From contig NZ_JALIEB010000001.1 in assembly GCF_025755255.1 (NCBI RefSeq), positions 62,001-126,000 of the forward strand: a stretch of 64,000 nucleotides of DNA, in the 5' to 3' direction. This stretch comes from Roseobacter sinensis (GTDB taxonomy: Bacteria; Pseudomonadota; Alphaproteobacteria; Rhodobacterales; Rhodobacteraceae). Position numbers and translations under genes: made by a program. The notes beneath the pieces are model-generated. The model had not been told where the DNA came from, did no database searches, and saw only the letters and a program-made list of their open reading frames with translations. The stretch's first letter is position 1. Every line of letters begins with the position of its first letter. Shown piece after piece: positions 27,054 to 35,896 of this stretch.

Positions 27054-27539
27054 TTAATTCAGTACAAATTCCATGATCAGCAGGTCCTTGACCTGCTCCG
27101 GCCCCGTCACCACCTGCACCCGTCTGAGCATTTGCGCCCGAAGACGGGTCAGAGCGGACGGGTTGGCGATGTCCTGCGCGTCGATAGCCCGCAGATAACC
27201 GTTCAGAACATCCACGACGCGTGGCAAAACGGCTTCGACATCAGAGGCATATTTGCTTGCAACCTCGAGTTCGGCGCGAAACCTCAGATGACTTTGCGGA
27301 CTGCCCGGAGGCAGGGACACCGTGATCGGATCGATGGGAACAAAGGCAACGGCCGGTCCTTCAACCGTTTTTGTTTCTTCTGCCTTTGGCTCTTCTGATT
27401 CGGCGCCGAAGAGCAGACCGCTCCACGTCGCATAAAAGCCACCCCCGCCGCCCAGAAGCAGCAGGACAAGGCCAATAATCAAAGGCATCTTTGACGATTT
27501 TGGTTCACTCTCGTCTTCAACAATCGCTGCGTCAGCCAT
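27054..27539 (-). CDS. fliL: Flagellar basal-body protein FliL
   Basis: A 161-residue protein with a short acidic cytoplasmic N-terminus, one membrane helix (PLIIGLVLLLLGGGGGF), an acidic linker and a C-terminal periplasmic domain (LRFRAELEVASKYASDVEAVLPRVVDVLNGYL) typical of FliL. It supports stators and swarming motility in other bacteria. The ATG at 27539 is preferred over one 6 bp upstream because GGG then has a usable spacing. It heads the minus-strand operon through flhB. A second FliL-like gene is at 31630-32148. Confidence 0.9.
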   Translation of the reverse strand: MADAAIVEDESEPKSSKMPLIIGLVLLLLGGGGGFYATWSGLLFGAESEEPKAEETKTVEGPAVAFVPIDPITVSLPPGSPQSHLRFRAELEVASKYASDVEAVLPRVVDVLNGYLRAIDAQDIANPSALTRLRAQMLRRVQVVTGPEQVKDLLIMEFVLN

Positions 27540-27585
27540 GACCATCCCATTTTAGGTTACGAAATTTGTTATAGACGCGATTGCA

Positions 27586-27601
27586 CTAACCGATTGTTAA
27601 G
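27586..27601 (+). promoter_or_regulatory. CtrA-like box in the divergent fliL/fliF promoter region
   Basis: CTAA-CCGATTG-TTAAG lies 61 bases before the fliF start and about 47 bases before fliL on the other strand. It could serve both operons. The surrounding 122-bp gap is AT-rich. Confidence 0.55.
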
Positions 27602-27661
27602 CCAGATCGTTCATTGCTGTTGGCATCGCTGAATAGAACGTTCGGCTGGACGGAGGTGATT

Positions 27662-29284
27662 GTGCAGCAATTGTTGAATGCGTGGACGGGTTTGGATCTG
27701 CGCCGTCAGATTATCGTGATCGTCGCGACTGTCGCCATGTTCTTCGGAATCCTGGCCATGTCCCGGATGGCGTCTGCACCTTCGATGACATTGCTCTATG
27801 CGGGGTTGGAAAACGGGGCGGCTGGTGATGTTGTCCGAGCGCTTGAACAGCGCGGTGCCGCGTTTGAAGTGCGTGGCGGCTCCATCTTTGTCTCCTCGAA
27901 AGAACGTGATGAGCTGCGCATGACTTTGGCCAGCGAAGGTCTTCCGGCGAACTCGAACCGCGGCTATGAGCTGCTCGATACGCTGTCCGGTTTCGGCACG
28001 ACGTCGCAAATGTTTGATGCAGCCTATTGGCGCGCCAAGGAAGGCGAGCTGGCGCGCACAATCGTGTCCAGTCCACATGTGGCGATGGCCCGCGTGCACA
28101 TCGCGAGCACCGGCTCCAACCCGTTCCAGCGGGGCGTGACACCCAAGGCGTCTGTCTCCGTCACACCAACCGGCGCGGCCGTCACACCGCAACAGGCAAA
28201 GGCGATTCGTTTTCTCGTCTCATCTGCCGTGGCTGGTCTGGCCTCGGAAGATGTCGCAGTGATTGATGCAAACGGTGCGTTGATCGGCACCGCCGATGAA
28301 GCCGCGCCTGCGGGATCCGACGACAAGGCCCAGGTTCTGCGCGACCGGGTACAGCGATTGCTTGAAGCACGCGTTGGCTTTGGCAACGCAGTCGTTGAGG
28401 TCAGTGTAGACACCGTCACCGAAAGCGAAGCAATCCGCGAGAGAATCTTCGACCCGGAGAGCCGCGTTGCGATCAGTACGGACACCGAAGAGCGCAGCAA
28501 TACGTCGAGCGAGGCGGGCGGAGGCAATGTGACCGTGGCCTCGAACCTGCCGGACGAAGAAGGCGGGAACGGCGAGAACTCCTCGTCGCAGAACAGCGAG
28601 ACCCGTGAACGGATCAACTATGAAGTCTCTGAAACGGAACGCGAAATCGTCCGGGTCCCTGGTGCGATCAAACGGTTGACGGTGGCCGTCCTTGTCAACG
28701 ACACGATCGTCACGGGCGAAGACGGAGCGGAAGAGCTTGTGTCGCGCGATCAAGCTGAACTCGACGCTCTGCGGGATCTGGTCGCCTCAGCGGTCGGCTT
28801 CGATGAGTCGCGCGGCGACATCATAACCATCAAATCCATGGCGCTCCAAAGCGTGTCCCCGCAGGGCACGGCAGCTGCAACATCCTTCTTCGATGGCCTG
28901 CATCTGGATGTGATGTCCGCTGTACAGATGGCGGTCTTGGCCCTTGTCACGCTCATTCTGGGGTTATTTGTAGTGCGCCCACTGTTGAGCAAGCCGGCTC
29001 TGCCCGCTGAACAAGACGTGCCGGCACTGCCGCCGGGCGAGGGCGCATCGTCGAATGAGGCAGGCCTCGATGGTGAACTCGGCTCTGACGACTTCGAATT
29101 GCCCGAGTTGCCCATGATTTCTGGGTTTGGTGGCGATGCGCCCGGTGAGCTCCCGGAGTTGCCGATGGGCGGCAGCATGTCGGACGACCCGGTGGAGCGC
29201 CTCAGATCGATGATCGGCGAACGCCAGGAAGAAACAGTCGAGATTTTGCGCAGTTGGCTTGAAGACAAAGAGGAGAACGCCTGA
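27662..29284 (+). CDS. fliF: Flagellar MS-ring protein FliF
   Basis: A 540-residue protein with two membrane helices (about residues 12-35 and 420-440) flanking a large periplasmic region that forms the MS ring, and an acidic C-terminus that normally binds FliG. The ring-building motif LYAGLENGAAGDVVRALEQRGAAFEV is near the N-terminus. The GTG at 27662 has a perfect GGAGGTGATT just upstream; a TTG start 48 bp earlier is less likely. Although FliG is not in the window, the FliF tail retains acidic/hydrophobic character (RSWLEDKEENA). Confidence 0.95.
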   Translation: MQQLLNAWTGLDLRRQIIVIVATVAMFFGILAMSRMASAPSMTLLYAGLENGAAGDVVRALEQRGAAFEVRGGSIFVSSKERDELRMTLASEGLPANSNRGYELLDTLSGFGTTSQMFDAAYWRAKEGELARTIVSSPHVAMARVHIASTGSNPFQRGVTPKASVSVTPTGAAVTPQQAKAIRFLVSSAVAGLASEDVAVIDANGALIGTADEAAPAGSDDKAQVLRDRVQRLLEARVGFGNAVVEVSVDTVTESEAIRERIFDPESRVAISTDTEERSNTSSEAGGGNVTVASNLPDEEGGNGENSSSQNSETRERINYEVSETEREIVRVPGAIKRLTVAVLVNDTIVTGEDGAEELVSRDQAELDALRDLVASAVGFDESRGDIITIKSMALQSVSPQGTAAATSFFDGLHLDVMSAVQMAVLALVTLILGLFVVRPLLSKPALPAEQDVPALPPGEGASSNEAGLDGELGSDDFELPELPMISGFGGDAPGELPELPMGGSMSDDPVERLRSMIGERQEETVEILRSWLEDKEENA

Positions 29285-29883
29285 TGTCGCTCTCGCACAG
29301 GTATCGTAACTTTGGCGGACCGAAAGCGCCTGAGGCGAAGGAAAGCGACGCAAATGTCGCCGTGAGCGAGGACCAGCAGCTCGAAGCCTTTGAAAAGGGC
29401 TATCAGGCCGGATGGGACGACGCCGTGAAGGCTCAAGCCGATTCCGTCACAAAGATCAGTGCGGAATTCGGTCAGAACCTGCAGGACATGTCTTTTACCT
29501 ACAACGAGGCGCTGTCGAAGCTGACGCTGTCCTTGAAACCCGTTTTGACCGAGATCGTCGACAAGCTTCTGCCAGACATGGCGCAACGCACGCTTGGGCC
29601 GCAGATCGTCGATCAGCTGATGGATATGATCAAACAACAACCGCATCAACCGATCGAAATCGTCGTCGCGCCGTCGAATGTCGAAACGATCCAGAGCCTT
29701 GCGGAGGACAAGCTAAGCGAGCCCTTTGAAATCGTAACGGAGCCATCGCTTGGCGATGGGCAGGCCTTCGTTCGTATCGGGGAGGTCGAACGCAGTGTCG
29801 ATCTGGAAGCCATCCTGTCGGGTGTGCGCGAGGCTTTGACAGCGTTCTTCCATGAAACAGAGCAGGAGACCGACAATGGATGA
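29284..29883 (+). CDS. fliH: FliH-like regulator of the export ATPase
   Basis: A 199-residue soluble protein with the FliH-type motif FEKGYQAGWDDAVKAQ (about residues 36-51), a helical middle region and a globular C-terminal part (IEIVVAPSNVETIQSL, VRIGEVERSVDLEAILSGV). FliH dimers bind and restrain FliI and anchor it to the C-ring. The start overlaps fliF (TGATG), and the end overlaps fliN. Its partner fliI is 6.5 kb away. Confidence 0.82.
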   Translation: MSLSHRYRNFGGPKAPEAKESDANVAVSEDQQLEAFEKGYQAGWDDAVKAQADSVTKISAEFGQNLQDMSFTYNEALSKLTLSLKPVLTEIVDKLLPDMAQRTLGPQIVDQLMDMIKQQPHQPIEIVVAPSNVETIQSLAEDKLSEPFEIVTEPSLGDGQAFVRIGEVERSVDLEAILSGVREALTAFFHETEQETDNG

Positions 29884-30169
29884 GACACCCGCAGCCCGGA
29901 CCGCTGCCACCGAGGCCAGTAACCCGTTTACCTCCGTTCCGATCGAAGTAAGCGTTTGCGTCGGGAAGGCCCGCCCCCTCATCCGCGACCTTGTCGCCTT
30001 AGGCGAAAACGCTGTCTTGCCGCTTGATAAGACCGTAGAAGATCCGGTCGAGCTCTATGTCGGTGATCGTCTCATCGCCCGCGGCATGCTGGAGGAGAAG
30101 GAAGGCGAAGCGAGCGGGCAACTCGTGGTGAGACTGACCGAAGTCGTCGACTTGCAGGCCGGTCACTGA
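29876..30169 (+). CDS. fliN: Flagellar switch protein FliN
   Basis: A short 97-residue SpoA-domain protein (VPIEVSVCVGKARPLIRDLVALGENAVLPLDKTVEDPVELYVGDRLIARGML...). It forms the lower C-ring and binds FliH. The ATG at 29876 inside the fliH end is preferred, with AGGAG 8 bases upstream; the longer frame from 29852 adds 8 residues. FliM, the other SpoA rotor protein, is not in this window. Confidence 0.92.
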   Translation: MDETPAARTAATEASNPFTSVPIEVSVCVGKARPLIRDLVALGENAVLPLDKTVEDPVELYVGDRLIARGMLEEKEGEASGQLVVRLTEVVDLQAGH

Positions 30170-30175
30170 CACTGC

Positions 30176-30913
30176 ATGCGACCGCCGCATCTTCTTCTCA
30201 GCATCACACTTCTTGTTCTGTTGCTCCTGCCAGCCGCGGGTGCGGCGCAGGAATTCTCTGTGTCTCTCGGTGATGAGGGATCGATCAGCGCACGGACGAT
30301 TCAGCTCTTTGCCATCATAACGGTGTTGAGCTTGGCGCCTGGTCTCGCGATCATGGTGACCTGCTTCCCATTTCTCGTGACCGTGCTGTCTATCCTGAGG
30401 CAGGCGATCGGTCTTCAGCAGTCCCCGCCGAATATGCTGATCGTCAGCCTGGCGTTGTTCCTGACTTACTTCATCATGGAGCCGGTCTTCACCGATGCCT
30501 GGACCAACGGCATTGTGCCGTTGAACGACGATCTTATCGATGTTGAAACCGCTTTCGTGCGCACTTTGGAACCCTTCCGGATTTTCATGGCCGGTCGATT
30601 GGACCCCGACACGTTCTTTGCCATGGCAGAGTTAAGGCCCGAAACAATCAATGCGACGCCCACACCGGATGCGCCTCTCTCTGTCCTCGTGCCCAGCTTT
30701 CTGCTGTCAGAAATCTCGCGTGCATTTCAGATCGGATTTCTGATTTTTCTTCCTTTCTTGATCATTGATCTCGTGGTCGCGGCCATTTTGATGTCCATGG
30801 GGATGATGATGGTTCCGCCGGTCATCGTTTCGCTGCCCTTCAAACTGGCGTTCTTTGTGATCGCAGATGGTTGGAGCCTCATCGCCGGTAGCCTCGTAAG
30901 GAGTTACTTCTGA
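30176..30913 (+). CDS. fliP: Flagellar export gate protein FliP
   Basis: A 245-residue protein with a cleavable signal peptide (about residues 1-23, ending AGAAQ) followed by four hydrophobic segments (LSLAPGLAIMVTCFPFLVTVLSILRQAIGLQQSPPNMLIVSLALFLTYF is broken across family motifs). It forms the core of the export channel with FliQ and FliR. No fliO is seen next to it. About 700 bp without a gene follow its stop. Confidence 0.96.
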   Translation: MRPPHLLLSITLLVLLLLPAAGAAQEFSVSLGDEGSISARTIQLFAIITVLSLAPGLAIMVTCFPFLVTVLSILRQAIGLQQSPPNMLIVSLALFLTYFIMEPVFTDAWTNGIVPLNDDLIDVETAFVRTLEPFRIFMAGRLDPDTFFAMAELRPETINATPTPDAPLSVLVPSFLLSEISRAFQIGFLIFLPFLIIDLVVAAILMSMGMMMVPPVIVSLPFKLAFFVIADGWSLIAGSLVRSYF

Positions 30914-31629
30914 CCAAATCCCAAATGACGAGCGCTACCTGCGGTGCGCGAGCATGCATTGGCAGATAAGTTCCAGTCCTCGTTGCGACGGAAGCTCTGC
31001 CGAACAGCATGGAACTGCGGATTGGAATTACTCTTTGCTGGACCCACTGCGGACATATGGCTGGGTTCGTCGCCCTCTTCGGCACCACAGCGCTCGTCAT
31101 CTGTGAGGCTTGAGAGCCCTTGACGGGCCTTCTCGAATGCGCTGTCAGCTCGCCCTTCGCTCCATCGCAACGGCACCCGCGCGCCGACAAACCCGAACTC
31201 ATCGCAAACTATAGCTCATTTTTGGTCGAGCCTTGCGTCAAGACTGCGTTTCCTTGTCAGAATTCGGGACCTCTGGACCCAACGAATAGACATCGGCGCC
31301 GAACACGAATGCAAGTGGCTGGGGAATGCAAGCTAAGCAAAGTCACTTCACTGGCTAACGACCCGCCATTGGACGCCGCTTCGCTTACGTGTTTCTCAGA
31401 GCCACCATGAGACCATGCGCTACTGGCGCATTGGGCACCTGCTCAAGAGGTCGAAATGGGAGGGCACCAAGGCTCTTTGACGAACGGTACAGATTCCGTT
31501 CGGGTCAAGTATCGCTTTGCGTCAGTACAGTTCGGCGTCTGATAGCAGCATGTGTTCTTGCATGACCACCGGCTCCATCTCAAGCGACGCCTGCAAACCA
31601 AGCCGTTTTCCGATCAGCGTCATGCTCGA
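30914..31629. other. Gene-free stretch between fliP and fliL2
   Basis: These 716 bp lie between convergent flagellar operons. Only short overlapping frames exist (for example 30904-31176 and 30879-31202 minus, 31120-31410 plus), with no recognisable domain or convincing ribosome site. The sequence resembles decayed or spacer DNA. I see no terminator hairpin with a T-run. Confidence 0.5.
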
Positions 31630-32148
31630 TCAGTAGTCTTGCCGTGCAACCTCAAAAATCAGAACATCGTTTGCAACATCCGACCCCATCACGCCCTTCG
31701 CAACGTCGCGCAGCTTCCGCCGAACCACATCAAGGTTTTCGTTATTGACGAACGCACCGTCAAAGCCGCCGATACTGGCGTGATCGAACAGGACCCGCAG
31801 AAAGCCGTCCCGCAATTTCGGTTCGAGATCCAACACCTCTTCGGCGCTGCCAGTCGTAACCTCGATGCTCAGCGACATGACCACCAGTGCCGATATACGT
31901 TCGTTGTCCACAAGCGGTACGACAAACTGATTGGGAAGACGCACGTACTCCATACCCTCAGACGGGCCAGCGTCTTTCGGTTTGTCAGTGCTCTCGACCT
32001 TCGTATCCTGTGCTTCTTCAGGCGCTTCCTTTTCGCCCTCGACCGCAGCGATCTCTTCTTCGACGGGAGCTGGCCGCAGGAAGATTCCGGCTCCGACACC
32101 GGCGCCGGACCCGACAAGCAGCATGACGATTGGCAAGAGTTTCTTCAT
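31630..32148 (-). CDS. Second FliL-like basal-body protein
   Basis: A 172-residue protein with an N-terminal membrane helix (KLLPIVMLLVGSGAGVGAGIFL), an acidic linker (about residues 28-65) and a C-terminal domain with the FliL pattern (RISALVVMSLSIEV, DLEPKLRDGFLRVLFDHASIGGFDG, ENLDVVRRKLRDVAKGV). It ends the flgB-flgH operon, starting 10 bp after flgH with AGGGA 7 bases before the ATG. Its role may be stator support alongside FliL. Confidence 0.8.
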   Translation of the reverse strand: MKKLLPIVMLLVGSGAGVGAGIFLRPAPVEEEIAAVEGEKEAPEEAQDTKVESTDKPKDAGPSEGMEYVRLPNQFVVPLVDNERISALVVMSLSIEVTTGSAEEVLDLEPKLRDGFLRVLFDHASIGGFDGAFVNNENLDVVRRKLRDVAKGVMGSDVANDVLIFEVARQDY

Positions 32149-32158
32149 GTCAACGTCC

Positions 32159-32890
32159 CTAGAAAGGTAGAACAGTGTCGAGAACTTGCTGGCCCAACCG
32201 CGGCTGCTGGACATCCGTGATTTGACCGCGACCGCCGTAAGACACGCGTGCTGTCGCGATCTTGTCGTACGTGATCTCGTTTTGTCGCGAGATGTCTTCG
32301 GGGCGAACGTATCCGGTAACGAGAAGCTCCCGCATCTCGAAATTCACGCGCAGTTCCTGGCTCCCCGAAATGGACAGGACCCCGTTGGGCAGGACGTCGA
32401 CGACGGTCGCCGCAATCCGGAGCGTCAGTTTTTCGTTCCGCCGAACCGATCCGTCTCCAGACGAACTGCTGGACGAGTTGATCGACACCGCTTCGGACGT
32501 CGATGCGCCGTCAGGCAGCCGCTCATCGATACGTTGCGGCAAACCGAACAGTCCGGGGATACCCAGGCTCTCCGATCCCGAGCGAGACCGATCCGTCGCG
32601 TTCGAAATCTCGGCCTCGTCGTCGATCTCGATGACGACGGTCAGAATGTCGCCCTGCTGCACAGCTCGCCGATCGCCCAGAAGCGATTGGCGTGCACCGG
32701 ACCACAGGGACGCCCGTTCGGTCGGACCCTCGGCATCGGTGCGAAGCGGCAAGCCAGGCGACATCATCGCATTATGCTCTCTGGTCTCTTGCGGCGAGGA
32801 AAAAGTGGGCGGCTTCCCGATGTGGTCCATTCGACCGCAAGCGGCAATCAGAACGATGCTGGCAATGGCAGTGCAGTTTCGCAAGAACAT
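32159..32890 (-). CDS. flgH: Flagellar L-ring lipoprotein FlgH
   Basis: A 243-residue outer-membrane lipoprotein. The lipobox lies around residues 15-18 (LIAAC) with lipidated Cys18. The family core ASLWSGARQSLLGDRRAVQQGDILTVVIEIDDEAEISN is clear, as is PNGVLSISGSQELRVN. It forms the L ring around the rod and completes the outer bushing. It starts 9 bp after flgA. Confidence 0.96.
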   Translation of the reverse strand: MFLRNCTAIASIVLIAACGRMDHIGKPPTFSSPQETREHNAMMSPGLPLRTDAEGPTERASLWSGARQSLLGDRRAVQQGDILTVVIEIDDEAEISNATDRSRSGSESLGIPGLFGLPQRIDERLPDGASTSEAVSINSSSSSSGDGSVRRNEKLTLRIAATVVDVLPNGVLSISGSQELRVNFEMRELLVTGYVRPEDISRQNEITYDKIATARVSYGGRGQITDVQQPRLGQQVLDTVLPF

Positions 32891-32899
32891 GGAAAACCT

Positions 32900-33322
32900 C
32901 TATTTTTGTACTTCGACCGAGCCATCCGGTTGGATCTGACCAAACAGTGTGGCCCGAGACGACAAATTCATGATGCGGACGCGGTCCCCGACACCGCCAC
33001 GCTCGAGCGACCGGCCCTCGGTCGTAATCACCAGACCGGCCGACTCGAACTTCAGCGAGACAATCTGGTTGCGCGTCACCAATGCTGGCGGGCCGATCTC
33101 ATCAACACGGATCGGCCGGCCCGCGTAAAGCGTCGTTCTCGCTTCTTGTCCAATGACATCGCCGACGCGATCAAAACCGTTTGCGATCTCACCGGGTTTG
33201 ATGGCCACATCAATGTCGGTGATGATTGCGTTCGTCCGGATCGTTCGAGTCGGAACCACGGTGTCAGCGAACGCCACGGTGGATAGGCTCAGAAGAAGAA
33301 CGAAGCTCAGCAGTCTGGTCAT
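32900..33322 (-). CDS. flgA: P-ring assembly chaperone FlgA, short form
   Basis: A 140-residue periplasmic protein with a signal peptide (residues 1-19, ending AFA) and a single SAF-type domain (ITDIDVAIKPGEIANGFDRVGDVIGQEARTTLYAGRPIRVDEI...). It is shorter than enterobacterial FlgA (about 219), keeping only the C-terminal part, as is usual in Alphaproteobacteria. It helps FlgI polymerise. The start overlaps flgG by ATGA. Confidence 0.92.
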   Translation of the reverse strand: MTRLLSFVLLLSLSTVAFADTVVPTRTIRTNAIITDIDVAIKPGEIANGFDRVGDVIGQEARTTLYAGRPIRVDEIGPPALVTRNQIVSLKFESAGLVITTEGRSLERGGVGDRVRIMNLSSRATLFGQIQPDGSVEVQK

Positions 33323-34104
33323 CGGATCTGCGTCGTCGCGCCCATCATCTGGTCGGCAGCCGAAATGACTTTGGCGTTCATTTCATAGCCGCGCTGCGCT
33401 TCGATCAGCTCTGTGATTTCTCGAACGGCGTCGACGGAGCTGTCCTCCAGGTATCCTTGACGGACAGTACCCAGCCCATCCTCACCCGGCGTCGAGATGA
33501 GCGGCGGGCCAGAGGCCTCGGTCTCACCGAAGAGGTTGCCGCCCAAGGCCTCCAGACCCTTCGCATTGGTAAAGCCAACCATGTTGAATTGCCCCAGCAA
33601 CTGGGCATCAGGCGTGTCCGCGAAATAGGCGTAGACCTCGCCAGAGGCATTGATCGAAATGCTGCGCGCGTCGTCGGGGATCACGATTTGCGGCTCGATC
33701 GGAAAACCGTCGGAGTTCACGATCAGGCCCTCGCCGGTCCGCTTCAGCCCGCCATCGCGCGTGTACGCACTCAAGCCGGAGGGCAGCGTGACTTCCAGAT
33801 AGCCCTTGCCCTCGATAGCCAGATCGAGATCGCCGCCGGTCAGGCTGAGCGATCCCTGCTGCAGCTGAACCGAAACCGCTGCCGGGCGCACACCGAGCCC
33901 CAGCTGCACCCCGGTTGGCATCACAGTGCCGTCTGTCGCGCTGATCGTCCCCGGACGGGTCATCTGCTGATAGTGCAGATCTGCAAACTCCGCACGCCGG
34001 GCGTTGTAGCCGGTCGTGCTCATGTTCGACAGGTTGTTCGAGATGGTTTCAACGCGCATCTGCTGAGCGCTCATACCAGTGGCTGCAATCTTCAAGGCAC
34101 GCAT
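33319..34104 (-). CDS. flgG: Flagellar distal rod protein FlgG
   Basis: The 261-residue distal rod subunit. The N-terminal family motif AATGMSAQQMRVETISNNLSNMSTTGYNARRAEF and C-terminal ITELIEAQRGYEMNAKVISAADQM are both intact. It follows flgF in the rod operon. Confidence 0.97.
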   Translation of the reverse strand: MRALKIAATGMSAQQMRVETISNNLSNMSTTGYNARRAEFADLHYQQMTRPGTISATDGTVMPTGVQLGLGVRPAAVSVQLQQGSLSLTGGDLDLAIEGKGYLEVTLPSGLSAYTRDGGLKRTGEGLIVNSDGFPIEPQIVIPDDARSISINASGEVYAYFADTPDAQLLGQFNMVGFTNAKGLEALGGNLFGETEASGPPLISTPGEDGLGTVRQGYLEDSSVDAVREITELIEAQRGYEMNAKVISAADQMMGATTQIR

Positions 34105-34128
34105 AACGGATCTCCTGCGTCGGTCGAA

Positions 34129-34842
34129 TTACTGAGACATTGTGCGAAGCGCCTGACGAACACGTTCGTCTTCGGCTTCCAGAAAGCTGGCGCCCAACTC
34201 GTAGGCGCGTTGCACTTCGATCATGCGCGTGATCTGCAAGATCGGGTTCACATTCGAGTTTTCTACGAACCGCTGAAGCACCCGCGCACCTTCGGCGGGT
34301 TCGTAACCATCGTCGGCGCGGAACATCACGCCATCCTCGCGGATCATTTCACGCGGGTTGAGCGGCTGGACCACGCCGATTTGACCAATCGGATTTCCTT
34401 CGCTCGAAATCGTCCCGTCTGAAGAGACCGCGATATCCGCCGCACCCGGCGGCACAAAGACAGGCGCTCCACCCGCGTCAAGCACCCTGTAGCCGTCCAT
34501 GGTGACGAGGTCACCCTGCGCATTCGGCGAGAAGGCACCCGACCGGGACAGTCGCTCACCCTCCGGCGTTTCGATCAGGAAGAACCCGTCGCCCTCGATC
34601 GCGAAGTCGAAGGTGCCGCCGGTTTGCGTCAGCGTTCCTTGCTGAAGCGAGGTGTTGCGCACGTTGCCCTGGCCCATCGAGAGGCTCGAGGCGCCATCGA
34701 CGGACATCACGTATTCCGAGAACACCATGCCTTCCTGACGATACCCCGTCGTGGCAGCGTTCGCGATGTTGTTTGCGACAATGCGCATTTCCCGGAGCAG
34801 ACCCGACTGCCGGGTCAGTGTCGTGTAACCAGCGTTGTCCAT
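34129..34842 (-). CDS. flgF: Flagellar proximal rod protein FlgF
   Basis: A 237-residue rod protein with the N-terminal motif LTRQSGLLREMRIVANNIANAATTGYRQEGMVF and C-terminal ITRMIEVQRAYELGASFLEAEDERVRQAL. The ribosome site GGAGG is formed by the last codons of fliQ; only one base separates the two genes. Confidence 0.95.
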   Translation of the reverse strand: MDNAGYTTLTRQSGLLREMRIVANNIANAATTGYRQEGMVFSEYVMSVDGASSLSMGQGNVRNTSLQQGTLTQTGGTFDFAIEGDGFFLIETPEGERLSRSGAFSPNAQGDLVTMDGYRVLDAGGAPVFVPPGAADIAVSSDGTISSEGNPIGQIGVVQPLNPREMIREDGVMFRADDGYEPAEGARVLQRFVENSNVNPILQITRMIEVQRAYELGASFLEAEDERVRQALRTMSQ

Positions 34843-34843
34843 C

Positions 34844-35113
34844 TCAACCTCCGATGATCAGTGGGATGATGCGGTTCTGAAAGAACGCAACGAGCGTCTG
34901 TGTCATGAAGCCCATAGACAGCCAGAAAACGATGACGATGGCCGCAAGCTTGGGGACAAATGTCAGCGTCATTTCCTGGATCGATGTCAAAGCCTGCACC
35001 AGGCCAATCGACACACCCGTGATCAGCGCGGCCGTCAGGATCGGGATCGATATGATCACGGCGATCCACAGGCCCTGGCGAAGCGTGTCGAAAAAGAGGA
35101 CTTCATCCAGCAT
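34844..35113 (-). CDS. fliQ: Flagellar export gate protein FliQ
   Basis: An 89-residue protein with two membrane helices (FDTLRQGLWIAVIISIPILTAALITGVSIGLVQALTSIQEMTL is the conserved part). It forms the peripheral helices of the FliPQR channel. I chose the ATG at 35113, one base after the fliE stop; the 42 upstream codons of the open frame are antisense-type sequence from fliE. Confidence 0.95.
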   Translation of the reverse strand: MLDEVLFFDTLRQGLWIAVIISIPILTAALITGVSIGLVQALTSIQEMTLTFVPKLAAIVIVFWLSMGFMTQTLVAFFQNRIIPLIIGG

Positions 35114-35114
35114 G

Positions 35115-35441
35115 TCAGACCGGCATCCGGAGAATTTCCTGATAGGCTTCGACGACCTTGTTCCGCACGGTGACGGCGGCCTCGACCGCAAGCTCGGTCT
35201 GCGCAAGGGCCTGGACCAGGGCATGCGGATCAGCGTCACCGATCATCGAGGCCTTGGCCGTTTCTTCGCCTTCAGCCAGCGTCTGGGCAAAGTCGACGGC
35301 GACCTTGCTCGCCGCTTCGATCATTGTCGGTTCTTCAGGCATCGGCTCGGTGGCCGGCCGCGCTTGCTGATAGCTTTGGATCGCCGAGGCCGAGCGGGCA
35401 TCGGTGAATCGCTGAATTGCCGAAACTGCTTTCATATCCAT
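35115..35441 (-). CDS. fliE: Rod-MS ring adapter FliE
   Basis: A 108-residue protein that joins the MS ring and rod. The conserved C-terminal helix (ALVQALAQTELAVEAAVTVRNKVVEAYQEILRMPV) is clear. It precedes fliQ by a single base, and GGAGATC precedes its ATG. Confidence 0.93.
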   Translation of the reverse strand: MDMKAVSAIQRFTDARSASAIQSYQQARPATEPMPEEPTMIEAASKVAVDFAQTLAEGEETAKASMIGDADPHALVQALAQTELAVEAAVTVRNKVVEAYQEILRMPV

Positions 35442-35490
35442 TCTGGATCTCCTTCAGATCGCGCAGCCCTTCCGGCTGCGGTAGTACGGG

Positions 35491-35883
35491 TTAGTTCCGC
35501 AACAGGTCCATCAGTCCGCTGGACATCTTGCGGGTCTGCTCAAAGACTTTGAGGTTGGCCTCGTAACTCCGTTGGGCTTCCCTTGCGTCGGCCAACTCGA
35601 TCATCAGATCGACGTTCGAGCTGTCGAAATAGCCGCTCTCATCCGCCATGGGATGGGTGGGGTCATATACGCGCTCGAGAGTGGACCGATCCAGTTGGAC
35701 CGACCCCGTCTCGACCATCGACACGCCACTTCCCGAATTGAAAGACGTCTCGAACGGGACGAGTTTCCGGCGATAGCCGGGTGTATCCGCATTCGAGATA
35801 TTCTCAGCCAGATGGCGGAGCCGGGTTGCCTGAGCTTTCAGGCCGCTTGAGGTGACATCAAGTGCTTTCGAAAAATCGTTCAT
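35491..35883 (-). CDS. flgC: Flagellar rod protein FlgC
   Basis: A 130-residue proximal rod protein with SGLKAQATRLRHLAENISNADTPGYRRKLVPF at the N-terminus and the C-terminal motif VDLMIELADAREAQRSYEANLKVFEQTRKM. It lies 13 bp after flgB. Confidence 0.96.
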   Translation of the reverse strand: MNDFSKALDVTSSGLKAQATRLRHLAENISNADTPGYRRKLVPFETSFNSGSGVSMVETGSVQLDRSTLERVYDPTHPMADESGYFDSSNVDLMIELADAREAQRSYEANLKVFEQTRKMSSGLMDLLRN

Positions 35884-35896
35884 GATACGTTCTCTC

